Positions 1 through 5,431 of a stretch of 5,431 nucleotides of DNA are shown piece after piece (positions within the stretch are counted from its first letter, which is position 1; every line of letters begins with the position of its first letter). Location of the stretch: assembly GCA_947468985.1 (NCBI GenBank), contig CANINJ010000141.1, positions 1 to 5,431 on the forward strand. Direction: 5' to 3'. The position numbers and the translations under genes are program-made. A model generated the notes under the pieces. It searched no databases. It saw only the letters and a list, made by a program, of their open reading frames with translations, and was not told the DNA's origin. The stretch is from Bacteroidota bacterium (lineage in GTDB: Bacteria > Bacteroidota > Bacteroidia > Flavobacteriales > Flavobacteriaceae).

Positions 1-751
1 ACCAGATGAAGAAATTGGTCGTGGTGCTCATAAATTTGACGTTGCAAAATTTGGTGCCGAATGGGCTTATACAATGGATGGAAGTCAGATTGGGGAATTA
101 GAATATGAAAATTTTAATGCTGCAGGTGCGAAAATTACTTTCAAAGGAAAAAGCGTTCATCCCGGTTATGCCAAAGGAAAAATGATTAATTCAATGTTGA
201 TTGCTAATGATTTCATAAATCAATTACCAAATGGGGAAACTCCACAAGAAACAAAAGGTTACGAAGGATTTTTCCACGTTCATCACTTAAATGGAAGCAT
301 TGAAGAAACCGTTTTAGAGCTTATTATTAGAGATCATAGCGCAAGCAAATTCAAAAAACGCAAAGAAGTAATTCACGCTATTGCTAAAAAAATCAACAAG
401 AAATTCGCCAAACAATTTGGTTCAGATATTTGTATTGCAGAAGTAAAAGACCAATATTTCAATATGAAGGAAAAGGTTATGCCTGTAAAATATATCGTTG
501 ATATTGCCGAAAAAGCGATGCGAGAATTGGGCATTAAGCCTTTGATTAAGCCTATTCGTGGGGGAACTGACGGATCGCAATTATCCTATATGGGATTACC
601 GTGTCCGAATATTTTCGCTGGTGGTCACAATTTTCATGGAAAATATGAATACGTTCCTGTTGAAAGTATGCAAAAAGCAACGGATGTGATTATTAAAATT
701 GCACAACTAACCGCAACTACAGATTTCAGTAAGGAAAAAGCAAAGAAATAA
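1..751 (+). CDS. pepT: Peptidase T (tripeptide aminopeptidase), C-terminal part
   Basis: This is the 3' part of a cytosolic M20-family zinc aminopeptidase that removes the N-terminal residue from tripeptides, late in peptide breakdown. The reading frame is open from base 2 and gives 249 residues. The family is about 410 aa, so roughly 160 N-terminal residues, including the first zinc-binding histidine, lie upstream of the window. Visible motifs, numbered from the first full codon, are PDEEIGRG (catalytic Glu3 and metal-ligand Glu4), the metal-ligand Asp26 in [16 protein letters not shown] in the lid/dimerisation domain, RGGTDGS, and the last metal-ligand His in [10 protein letters not shown] (codon 635-637). 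The spacings between these residues agree closely with my recollection of E. coli PepT (Glu174, Asp196, His379). An ATG at 74 is internal and not the true start, because the catalytic DEE motif lies upstream of it. The gene ends 22 bases before a strong hairpin terminator and converges with yajC. Confidence 0.96.
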   Translation, partial: PDEEIGRGAHKFDVAKFGAEWAYTMDGSQIGELEYENFNAAGAKITFKGKSVHPGYAKGKMINSMLIANDFINQLPNGETPQETKGYEGFFHVHHLNGSIEETVLELIIRDHSASKFKKRKEVIHAIAKKINKKFAKQFGSDICIAEVKDQYFNMKEKVMPVKYIVDIAEKAMRELGIKPLIKPIRGGTDGSQLSYMGLPCPNIFAGGHNFHGKYEYVPVESMQKATDVIIKIAQLTATTDFSKEKAKK

Positions 752-773
752 TTTTTAGATTTTATAAAAATAC

Positions 774-799
774 AAAAAGCCCCAATTTGGGGCTTTTTT
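774..799. terminator. Bidirectional intrinsic terminator between pepT and yajC
   Basis: A perfect 10-bp stem (AAAAAGCCCC at 774-783, GGGGCTTTTT at 789-798) closes a 5-base loop (AATTT). A T-run of six (794-799) follows on the plus strand, and the A-run at 774-778 becomes a T-run on the minus strand. One hairpin can therefore stop both pepT and the leftward nusB-DUF1573-yajC transcript. Its position between two convergent stop codons (751 and 817) fits this use. Confidence 0.93.
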
Positions 800-816
800 A
801 ATATAAAATAATCAGT

Positions 817-1089
817 TTATTTCTTGTTCAAAGAAGCACTCATTTCCATTGATAATGAAGAACGCTCCATTTTCAATTTCCCAGACATTGTTTCAATAAC
901 AATTGTTGTTTCGCTTAATTCAGAAATTTTTCCGTGAATTCCACTTTTTGTGATGATTTTGTCACCCACTTTTATGTCGCTTTCAAATTGTTTTTCCAAT
1001 TTTGCTCTTTTTTGTTGTGGTCTAATCATAAAGAAATAGATAACCACGAACATTAAAATAAACGGTAAGAATTGTTGTATTTGTTCCAT
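817..1089 (-). CDS. yajC: YajC, Sec translocon accessory membrane protein
   Basis: This encodes a 90-aa inner-membrane protein of the YajC family. YajC associates with SecDF and the SecYEG translocon and is a non-essential helper of protein export. Visible features are a short N-terminal segment, one hydrophobic helix at about residues 6-22, then the family hallmark RPQQKR at 23-28 on the cytoplasmic side. A small soluble domain follows, with VGDKIITKSGIHGKI at 41-55. The length is normal for the family (about 85-110 aa). It is the last gene of the nusB-DUF1573-yajC operon and begins 25 bases after the DUF1573 stop. The leader is A/T only apart from one C and one G and has no Shine-Dalgarno sequence, which is usual in this phylum. 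The secD/secF genes are not in the window. Confidence 0.95.
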   Translation of the reverse strand: MEQIQQFLPFILMFVVIYFFMIRPQQKRAKLEKQFESDIKVGDKIITKSGIHGKISELSETTIVIETMSGKLKMERSSLSMEMSASLNKK

Positions 1090-1114
1090 AATTGTTTTTA
1101 TTTATAAATATTAA

Positions 1115-1588
1115 TTACTCTTTAATTGAAGCTTTAATTATTAATGACTCTACTCCTACTTTTGTATTTGTTGAAATTGTAACCGATTTTTGTTGATTTC
1201 CGTGTTTACCAGCAGAATTGAATGATACATCAATTTTTGCAGATTCACCCGCTTTTATTGGTGTTGTTGGATATTCTGGAATGGTACAACCGCAAGAACC
1301 CACCGCTCTTGAAATAATTAAATCTGCTTCTCCAGTGTTTTTAAATTTGAATGAATAATTTACTTTTGAATCTGCAGCAATCGTCCCAAAATCGTATTCT
1401 GTTTTTTCAAAGGTCATTACAGGATATTTTCCGTCTGCAGGAACTGCTCTTTTTTCTTGCTCTGGAATACCAATTGAAGCCGAATTTGAAGGCTTAAACA
1501 TATCAGGTCGCAATTTCACTTCTTTTTTACACGCTCCTAAAAATAAAAAGGAACCGATAACAGCTGCTAAAACAACTTTTTTATTCAT
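1115..1588 (-). CDS. DUF1573-domain lipoprotein
   Basis: This encodes a 157-aa envelope protein of unknown function. The N-terminus is a lipoprotein signal: Lys3-Lys4, a hydrophobic stretch at 5-18, and lipobox LGAC with Cys20 as the predicted lipidated residue. After Cys20 the sequence is KKEVK, without the clear acidic cluster described for Bacteroidota surface-exported lipoproteins, so I lean toward a periplasm-facing location (inference). A linker (about 21-57) precedes the DUF1573 domain at about 58-150. That domain carries FEKTEYDFGTI, FKFKNTGEADLII, and the hallmark SCGCT with Cys99 and Cys101. It is expected to be an all-beta, immunoglobulin-like fold related to the ASPM/SPD-2/Hydin group. 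The gene lies 14 bases after nusB and 25 bases before yajC, so all three are very probably co-transcribed. I cannot assign a biochemical role. Confidence 0.9.
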   Translation of the reverse strand: MNKKVVLAAVIGSFLFLGACKKEVKLRPDMFKPSNSASIGIPEQEKRAVPADGKYPVMTFEKTEYDFGTIAADSKVNYSFKFKNTGEADLIISRAVGSCGCTIPEYPTTPIKAGESAKIDVSFNSAGKHGNQQKSVTISTNTKVGVESLIIKASIKE

Positions 1589-1602
1589 AATTATATAAAA
1601 TT

Positions 1603-2547
1603 TTACATTAAACCTCTTCCGATTTTATTCAATTTATTGTCAATCTCGAATTCTTTGACCAAATTGTCTAAAATTCCGTTGATAAAAATACTACTTTTTG
1701 GTGTAGAATACTCCTTTGCAATTTCTAAATATTCGTTAATTGTTACTTTAACAGGAATTGAAGGAAATTTTACAAACTCGCAAATAGCCATTTTCAGTAC
1801 AATCGTGTCAATTTCAGCGATACGTTCTGAATCCCAATTGGGTGTTTTATCAACGTATTCTTTTGCCAATTCTCTTTCATTAAGAACTGTTTTTCTAAAT
1901 AAATTAGTGACAAATTCTTGATCTTCCTGGTCATTAAATATTTTTGGAACTCTAAATGCTTCGTCTTTTGCAGATTTGATTTGCTTTAATTGTTTGATAA
2001 TTTGCGTATTCACAACAGGAATATCATCAATCCAAGTCAATTTATTATCTTCTAAAAACTCATATAATTTTTCATTAGGAACAATCAATTCCGTAAAAAT
2101 ATCTAGAATAAATTGCTTGTCTTCTTCAAAATTATTTACAGCATTTGCCATATATTTAGCATAGAAATCACTGTTTTTTATGCTATCTAAAAGAATTTGA
2201 ATGTAATCTTCATTCAATTCCCAATGATTAATTTTTCTATTTTCTAAAGCAATACTCAAAGAATTATTTTCAGAAAGAATCTGAAGAATGGTATTGTTTA
2301 TGAATTTTTTATTGGGATTTCGCTCTTGCGATGTAGTGATGTGTTTTTGACTTGATTTCTCAATAAAAACAGCTTCTTTTTTACCAATTTCAATTAACGA
2401 AGACAGCATTGTTAGGTATAAATCTAAAATATTGTCGATACTATAAAGCAAGAATTTTTCTTCTTTTTCAATACTATCTGAACCATTTTGGTGCATCGCA
2501 TAAATCGATTGCATCACTTTCACACGGATATGTCTTCTATTTAACAC
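1603..2547 (-). CDS. nusB: NusB, transcription antitermination factor (long Bacteroidota form)
   Basis: NusB pairs with ribosomal protein S10 (NusE) at boxA RNA and supports antitermination and processing of rRNA transcripts. The classical NusB fold is recognisable at about residues 208-302, with DQEFVTNLFRKTV, then AEIDTIVLKMAICEF, and the diagnostic IPVKVTINEYLEIAKEY followed by FINGILD (264-294). The protein is 314 aa, about twice the E. coli length (about 139 aa). The N-terminal half begins MLNRRHIRVKVMQSIYA, which resembles the normal NusB N-terminal helix, so about 150-180 largely helical residues seem to be inserted between the first helix and the rest of the domain. This long form is typical of the phylum. 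The start is GTG (complement of CAC at 2545-2547), chosen because it places LNRRHIRVK at the N-terminus as in relatives; the next Met is residue 12. It is the first gene of the operon, about 43 bases from the predicted transcription start. Confidence 0.93.
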   Translation of the reverse strand: MLNRRHIRVKVMQSIYAMHQNGSDSIEKEEKFLLYSIDNILDLYLTMLSSLIEIGKKEAVFIEKSSQKHITTSQERNPNKKFINNTILQILSENNSLSIALENRKINHWELNEDYIQILLDSIKNSDFYAKYMANAVNNFEEDKQFILDIFTELIVPNEKLYEFLEDNKLTWIDDIPVVNTQIIKQLKQIKSAKDEAFRVPKIFNDQEDQEFVTNLFRKTVLNERELAKEYVDKTPNWDSERIAEIDTIVLKMAICEFVKFPSIPVKVTINEYLEIAKEYSTPKSSIFINGILDNLVKEFEIDNKLNKIGRGLM

Positions 2548-2587
2548 TTGGTAAGAACTTATTTAATTATTTAGCTAAAGAAAATCT

Positions 2588-2616
2588 TTGACGGTGCAAA
2601 AATAGTACTATTTTTG
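2588..2616 (+). promoter_or_regulatory. Predicted distal promoter of the ABC exporter gene
   Basis: TTG at 2588-2590, an 18-base spacer, then TATTTTTG at 2609-2616 match the Bacteroidota -33/-7 pattern on the plus strand. Transcription would start near 2623 and give a leader of about 197 bases before the exporter ATG at 2820. The element overlaps the leftward nusB promoter, so the two could not easily be occupied by polymerase together. A second rightward -7 box exists nearer the gene, so this one may be weak or serve as an alternative. Confidence 0.5.
2597..2616. repeat. Perfect 20-bp palindrome spanning the divergent promoters
   Basis: The half-site CAAAAATAGT is followed immediately by its exact reverse complement ACTATTTTTG, with no spacer. 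The symmetry stops at both ends (G2596 against A2617). Each arm contains a -7 box pointing outward, so the palindrome may simply be two -7 boxes joined back to back, or it may also be an operator for a dimeric regulator. The sequence alone does not separate these. Confidence 0.85.
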
Positions 2617-2626
2617 AAAAAAACAC
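2597..2626 (-). promoter_or_regulatory. Predicted promoter of the nusB-DUF1573-yajC operon
   Basis: Read on the minus strand, TATTTTTG (complement of 2597-2604) is a perfect match to the Bacteroidota -7 box TAnnTTTG. A GTG (complement of 2624-2626) lies 19 bases further upstream, at the right distance for the -33 TTG box and differing from it at one base. Transcription would start near 2590 and leave a leader of about 43 bases before the nusB GTG. This is a consensus match only, with no transcript data. Confidence 0.65.
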
Positions 2627-2745
2627 CTACTTACAAACCTTTTCTTCAATTTAAATTAAAATGAATTTATGTAAATCCTAATTCATAAAACGAATTTCTA
2701 TTGTATTTTAAGTATTTCTTAAAGAAAAATTTCCTTTTTAAAACG

Positions 2746-2753
2746 TATATTTG
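2746..2753 (+). promoter_or_regulatory. Predicted proximal promoter -7 box of the ABC exporter gene
   Basis: TATATTTG is a perfect TAnnTTTG match and is followed by C, a common context in flavobacteria. A start near 2760 would give a leader of about 60 bases. I see no good TTG at the expected -33 position (about 2720-2728, which reads mostly A), so the promoter call rests on the -7 box alone. The remainder of the 272-base gap (2548-2819) is AT-rich, with no convincing small gene or structured RNA. Confidence 0.55.
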
Positions 2754-2819
2754 CGGACTGAATTTTATCTAAATCAATTCTGATTTTAAGTTTTAAAAAT
2801 AAAAAATTTCCTTCTAAAA

Positions 2820-4580
2820 ATGAAAGAATTACAATATCTTAATAAATATTTTGTCAAATATAAATATCGTTTTCTACTCGGTATTTTCATAACCATTATT
2901 GCCCAAATTTTTTCATTATTTACGCCAAAACTAATCAGTAAATCATTTGAAGCAATTGAAAGATTTTCTAAAACGAATACTTCTGATATTTCAATAATCC
3001 GTAACGAACTGTTTCATAACGTTTTATTGGTAATTGCAACTACTATCATTGCTGGGTTTTTAACATTTTTAATGCGTCAAACCTTGATTGTGATGTCACG
3101 CCACATCGAATTTGACCTTAAAAACGAAGTGTTTAGACAATATGAAAATTTATCTCAAAGTTTCTACAAACAAAATAGAACGGGTGATTTAATGAATCGA
3201 ATTAGCGAAGACGTTGGGAAAGTCCGTATGTATGTTGGTCCCGCAGTAATGTACACGATAAATACTTTCATCCGTTTTACGATTGTAATTGTATATATGT
3301 ACAATGTTTCCCCAATATTAACATTATACACACTTCTTCCCTTGCCGATTTTATCGTATGCAATTTTCAGATTAAGCAAACAAATCAATAAAAGAAGTAC
3401 GGTTTTTCAGCAATATTTATCAAAAATATCAAGTTTCACACAAGAGATATTTTCAGGAATTCGAGTGATAAAAGCCTATTCGTTAGAAAACCTACATCAG
3501 GAAAATCTAAATAATTTGTCATTAGAAAGCAAAGAAAAAAGCATGAGTTTGGCAAAAGTGCAATCGTTATTTGGTCCGTTAATGCTGGCGCTAATTGGCG
3601 TAAGCAATTTAGTAGTAATCTATTTTGGTGGGATGTTATACATCAACGGAAGTATAAAAAGCATTGGTATAATTGCCGAATTTATACTTTATGTAAACAT
3701 GCTAACTTGGCCAGTCGCTTCTTTAGGTTGGATTTCATCGATGATTCAAGAGGCAGAAGCTTCTCAAAAACGTATCAATGAATTTTTGAAAATCGTTCCA
3801 GAAATCAGAAATAATTCAGAAAACCATTCTATTATAAAAGGAGAAATAACATTTCAAAATGTAACTTTTATTTATGATGACACCAATATTAAAGCACTTA
3901 ATAATGTTTCATTTACGGTAAAAAAGGGAGAAACTTTGGCGATTCTTGGAAAAACAGGTTCGGGAAAATCGAGTGTTCTTACTTTAATTAGTCGTTTGTA
4001 TGATGTTACTAATGGAACTATTTTAATTGATGGAATGCCAATTAAAGACGTTCATTTATTCGATTTAAGAAATAATATTGGTATTGTTCCTCAAGATGCC
4101 TTTTTGTTTTCTGACACGATAAAAAACAATATCAAATTTGGAAAAGAAGATGCAACAGAGGAAGAAGTTGTTGCTGCTGCAATAAAAGCTGCGGTTCACG
4201 ACAATATTATCAACTTCACAAAGAAGTATGAAACCGTTTTAGGTGAACGTGGAATTACACTTTCAGGAGGTCAAAAACAACGAGTTTCTATTGCGAGAGC
4301 ATTAATAAAAAATCCCGAAATTCTTTTACTCGATGATTGTTTGTCAGCTGTAGATACAGAAACTGAAGAAACAATTTTGACTAATTTATTAGAATATTGC
4401 AGAAATAAAACCACGATAATTGTAAGTAATCGGGTTTCGTCCGCTAAAAATGCAGATACTATTATCATTATTGAAGATGGCAAAATTATCCAACAAGGTT
4501 CTCATAATCAATTAGTAAACCAAGATGGTTATTACAAAGAATTGTATTTGAAACAACTTTCTGAAAAAGATTTGTCATAA
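2820..4580 (+). CDS. ABC exporter half-transporter (TMD-NBD fusion, MsbA/MdlB-like)
   Basis: This encodes a complete 586-aa inner-membrane type IV ABC exporter half, which must dimerise to work; the substrate cannot be told from the sequence. The membrane domain occupies about 1-325, with likely helices near 17-37, 68-88, 142-163, 165-184, 250-275 and 283-308. The nucleotide-binding domain (about 342-580) has A-loop Tyr352, Walker A GKTGSGKS (377-384), Q-loop Gln425, signature LSGGQ (481-485), Walker B ILLLDD (501-506) and D-loop SAVD (509-512). Two catalytic positions are unusual. The residue after the Walker B aspartate is Asp506 rather than Glu, and the switch (H-loop) position in VSNRVSS is Asn537 rather than His. 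Such changes mark the degenerate ATP site of heterodimeric exporters such as TAP1 or TM287, yet no partner gene is adjacent. The ATG at 2820 starts a normal-length N-terminus (MKELQYLNKYF). No Shine-Dalgarno sequence is visible. The gene is transcribed divergently from nusB. Confidence 0.94.
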   Translation: MKELQYLNKYFVKYKYRFLLGIFITIIAQIFSLFTPKLISKSFEAIERFSKTNTSDISIIRNELFHNVLLVIATTIIAGFLTFLMRQTLIVMSRHIEFDLKNEVFRQYENLSQSFYKQNRTGDLMNRISEDVGKVRMYVGPAVMYTINTFIRFTIVIVYMYNVSPILTLYTLLPLPILSYAIFRLSKQINKRSTVFQQYLSKISSFTQEIFSGIRVIKAYSLENLHQENLNNLSLESKEKSMSLAKVQSLFGPLMLALIGVSNLVVIYFGGMLYINGSIKSIGIIAEFILYVNMLTWPVASLGWISSMIQEAEASQKRINEFLKIVPEIRNNSENHSIIKGEITFQNVTFIYDDTNIKALNNVSFTVKKGETLAILGKTGSGKSSVLTLISRLYDVTNGTILIDGMPIKDVHLFDLRNNIGIVPQDAFLFSDTIKNNIKFGKEDATEEEVVAAAIKAAVHDNIINFTKKYETVLGERGITLSGGQKQRVSIARALIKNPEILLLDDCLSAVDTETEETILTNLLEYCRNKTTIIVSNRVSSAKNADTIIIIEDGKIIQQGSHNQLVNQDGYYKELYLKQLSEKDLS

Positions 4581-4583
4581 TTG

Positions 4584-4614
4584 TTGTTTTATAATGCTTT
4601 TTTTATCATTTTTG
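4584..4614 (+). promoter_or_regulatory. Predicted promoter of the PUR/DUF3276 gene
   Basis: TTG at 4584-4586, a 20-base spacer, then CATTTTTG at 4607-4614 differ from the Bacteroidota consensus (TTG, TAnnTTTG) at one base. Transcription would begin near 4621, about 21 bases before the ATG at 4642. The gene may therefore have its own transcript, with or without read-through from the ABC gene, since no clear terminator separates them. Confidence 0.55.
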
Positions 4615-4641
4615 GATTGTAATTAAACTTAAAAAACGATT

Positions 4642-5022
4642 ATGAGAGAAAATGATATGTTAGAAAAAGAGGAAATCTTTTCTAAAGTTTTGAGAGCAGG
4701 AAGAAGAACTTATTTCTTTGATGTGAGAGCTACAAAAGCTGACGATTATTACATTACAATTACTGAAAGTAAGAAATTTACAGAAGAAGACGGTTCATTT
4801 CACTTCAAAAAGCATAAGATTTATTTGTACAAAGAAGATTTTACGGCTTTTGCAGAAATATTAGAAGATTTGACTTCGTATGTATTAAATCACAAAGGCG
4901 AAGAAGTTATTTCTGAAAGACATCAAAAGGATTTCAAAAAAGAATTTCCAACAGATAAAACAGAAGATGGTGAATTACCAAATACATCTAGTTTTACCGA
5001 TATTGATTTTGATGATATCTAA
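4642..5022 (+). CDS. PUR family nucleic-acid-binding protein (DUF3276)
   Basis: This encodes a 126-aa cytoplasmic protein of the DUF3276/PUR family, the bacterial relatives of eukaryotic Pur-alpha that include the Borrelia DNA/RNA-binding regulator BpuR. Members bind single-stranded nucleic acid through a beta-beta-beta-beta-alpha PUR repeat. Here one repeat is visible at about 10-85: EIFSKVLRAGRRTYFFDVRAT, then DYYITITESKK, then FHFKKHKIYLYKEDF, and a helix FTAFAEILEDLTSYVLN. One repeat per chain implies that a dimer forms the full binding unit. The conserved GEEVISERHQKDF (86-98) follows, then a polar tail ending in acidic residues (DIDFDDI, 120-126). The ATG at 4642 is preferred over Met6 because the predicted promoter leaves it a 21-base leader and relatives have the same short N-terminal extension. 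It is flanked by its own promoter and terminator. Its cellular targets in this phylum are not known to me. Confidence 0.92.
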   Translation: MRENDMLEKEEIFSKVLRAGRRTYFFDVRATKADDYYITITESKKFTEEDGSFHFKKHKIYLYKEDFTAFAEILEDLTSYVLNHKGEEVISERHQKDFKKEFPTDKTEDGELPNTSSFTDIDFDDI

Positions 5023-5045
5023 TATTTATTGAAATTGAAAATTTT

Positions 5046-5083
5046 AAAGTTCAAAAGTCATATGATTTTCGAACTTTTTTTTT
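5046..5083 (+). terminator. Intrinsic terminator of the PUR/DUF3276 gene
   Basis: AAAGTTC (5046-5052) pairs with GAACTTT (5071-5077). After one A-C mismatch the stem continues for six more pairs (5054-5059 with 5064-5069, one of them G-T) around an ATAT loop. A run of nine T (5075-5083) follows, overlapping the base of the stem. The hairpin starts 23 bases after the stop codon. Confidence 0.85.
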
Positions 5084-5161
5084 GGAATATAATTCAAAAT
5101 AATACCTGATTAAATACCAAACAACCTGTTAATTATCAGCAATTTATCATAATAAAATTCT

Positions 5162-5169
5162 TAAATTTG
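5162..5169 (+). promoter_or_regulatory. Predicted -7 box of the P-type ATPase gene
   Basis: TAAATTTG matches TAnnTTTG exactly. A start near 5176 would leave a leader of about 21 bases before the ATG at 5197, the same leader length predicted for the PUR gene. No TTG is visible at the expected -33 position (about 5136-5146). The gene also lies beyond a strong terminator, so it needs its own promoter. Confidence 0.6.
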
Positions 5170-5196
5170 AGTAGTTTCAATTTACGCCTTTTTATT

Positions 5197-5431
5197 ATGT
5201 CTAAAAAAATAAACATTCCCGAAAACATTATTGGCTTAACCGATACTGAAGTACTAATTTCACGGAAAAAGTTTGGAACCAACGAGCAAATTCATAAACC
5301 AAAACACAAGTGGTGGCTGACGCTTTTATATTATTTAAAAGAGCCTATGCTACTATTGTTAATTGCGGTTGCCATTATTTATATTATCCTAAATAAATAC
5401 GATGAGGCCTATTTTATGTTATTTGCACTTA
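5197..5431 (+). CDS. P-type cation-transporting ATPase, N-terminal part
   Basis: The frame opens at ATG 5197 and runs off the window after 78 full codons of a protein that is usually 800-900 aa. Residues 11-35 (GLTDTEVLISRKKFGTNEQI region) match the short cytoplasmic N-terminal domain of P2-type cation ATPases, where a G-L-(S/T)-x-x-E-(A/V) helix leads to a (Y/F)-G-x-N turn. The sequence then reads WWLTLLYYLKEPMLLLL, the typical lead into the first membrane helix (about 51-66), and a second helix begins near 70. The family pumps Ca2+, Mg2+, Na+/K+ or other cations using ATP. The phosphorylated DKTGT motif and the ion-binding helices lie outside the window, so the ion cannot be named. The start is supported by the predicted -7 box, which leaves it about 21 bases of leader. 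It was recognised from the translation alone because the open frame is cut by the window edge. Confidence 0.87.
   Translation, partial: MSKKINIPENIIGLTDTEVLISRKKFGTNEQIHKPKHKWWLTLLYYLKEPMLLLLIAVAIIYIILNKYDEAYFMLFAL

Noticed and set aside
1637..2591. Three plus-strand open frames (60-94 codons) opposite nusB.
   Set aside because: They lie antisense to a well-supported NusB gene, have no recognisable domain, and are the kind of frames expected by chance opposite AT-rich coding DNA.
2713..2730. Small palindrome-like stretch TTTCTT-A-AAGAAA upstream of the exporter.
   Set aside because: It has a one-base loop and only A/T-rich pairs, so it cannot form a stable hairpin, and it is likely to occur by chance in this composition.
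3164..4483. Two minus-strand open frames (70-74 codons) opposite the ABC exporter.
   Set aside because: They are antisense to a strongly supported coding region and show no family motif or promoter.
4551..4589. Inverted repeat AAACAAC (4551-4557) with GTTGTTT (4583-4589) at the end of the ABC gene, followed by a T-rich stretch.
   Set aside because: The stem is only 7 bp with few G-C pairs and a 25-base loop that includes the end of the coding region. The T-run is interrupted, so it is not a convincing terminator.
5104..5139. Imperfect repeats around ACCTGATTAA and ACCTGTTAATTATCAG upstream of the P-type ATPase gene.
   Set aside because: The match requires gaps or mismatches and is built from AT-rich words. 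It is too weak to call an operator.
1..5431. Possible defence, mobile or phage system.
   Set aside because: All genes belong to common chromosomal families. There are no transposase or integrase motifs, no terminal repeats, no regularly spaced repeats and no obvious shift in base composition.

Overview
The window looks like an ordinary chromosomal core region from a member of the Bacteroidota, most likely Flavobacteriaceae (Flavobacterium or a close relative). The reasons are the very AT-rich DNA, gene starts without Shine-Dalgarno sequences, Bacteroidota-type promoter -7 boxes (TAnnTTTG), a DUF3276/PUR-type protein, a long form of NusB, and a nusB-DUF1573-yajC cluster. I see no mobile element, CRISPR array, tRNA, rRNA or phage gene.

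Layout: (1) The 3' part of pepT (peptidase T) runs rightward and ends at a symmetrical hairpin terminator (774-799). (2) The same hairpin ends a leftward operon read from right to left: nusB (GTG start at 2547), a DUF1573 lipoprotein gene, and yajC, with spacers of only 14 and 25 bases. (3) A 272-base divergent control region (2548-2819) holds a perfect 20-bp palindrome whose two arms are back-to-back -7 boxes, plus a second rightward -7 box nearer the next gene. (4) A rightward gene encodes a complete half-size ABC exporter (TMD-NBD, 586 aa). (5) A short promoter-bearing gap leads to a 126-aa PUR/DUF3276 nucleic-acid-binding protein, followed by a T-rich hairpin terminator. (6) The window ends inside the start of a P-type cation ATPase gene, which has its own promoter.

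The genes are mostly housekeeping: peptide breakdown (PepT), rRNA antitermination (NusB), protein export (YajC), an envelope lipoprotein of unknown role, and membrane transport. I did not find a novel multi-gene system. The two most interesting points are the ABC exporter's ATPase site, where the Walker B glutamate is Asp506 and the switch histidine is Asn537 although no partner half is encoded next to it, and the palindromic divergent promoter between nusB and that exporter.
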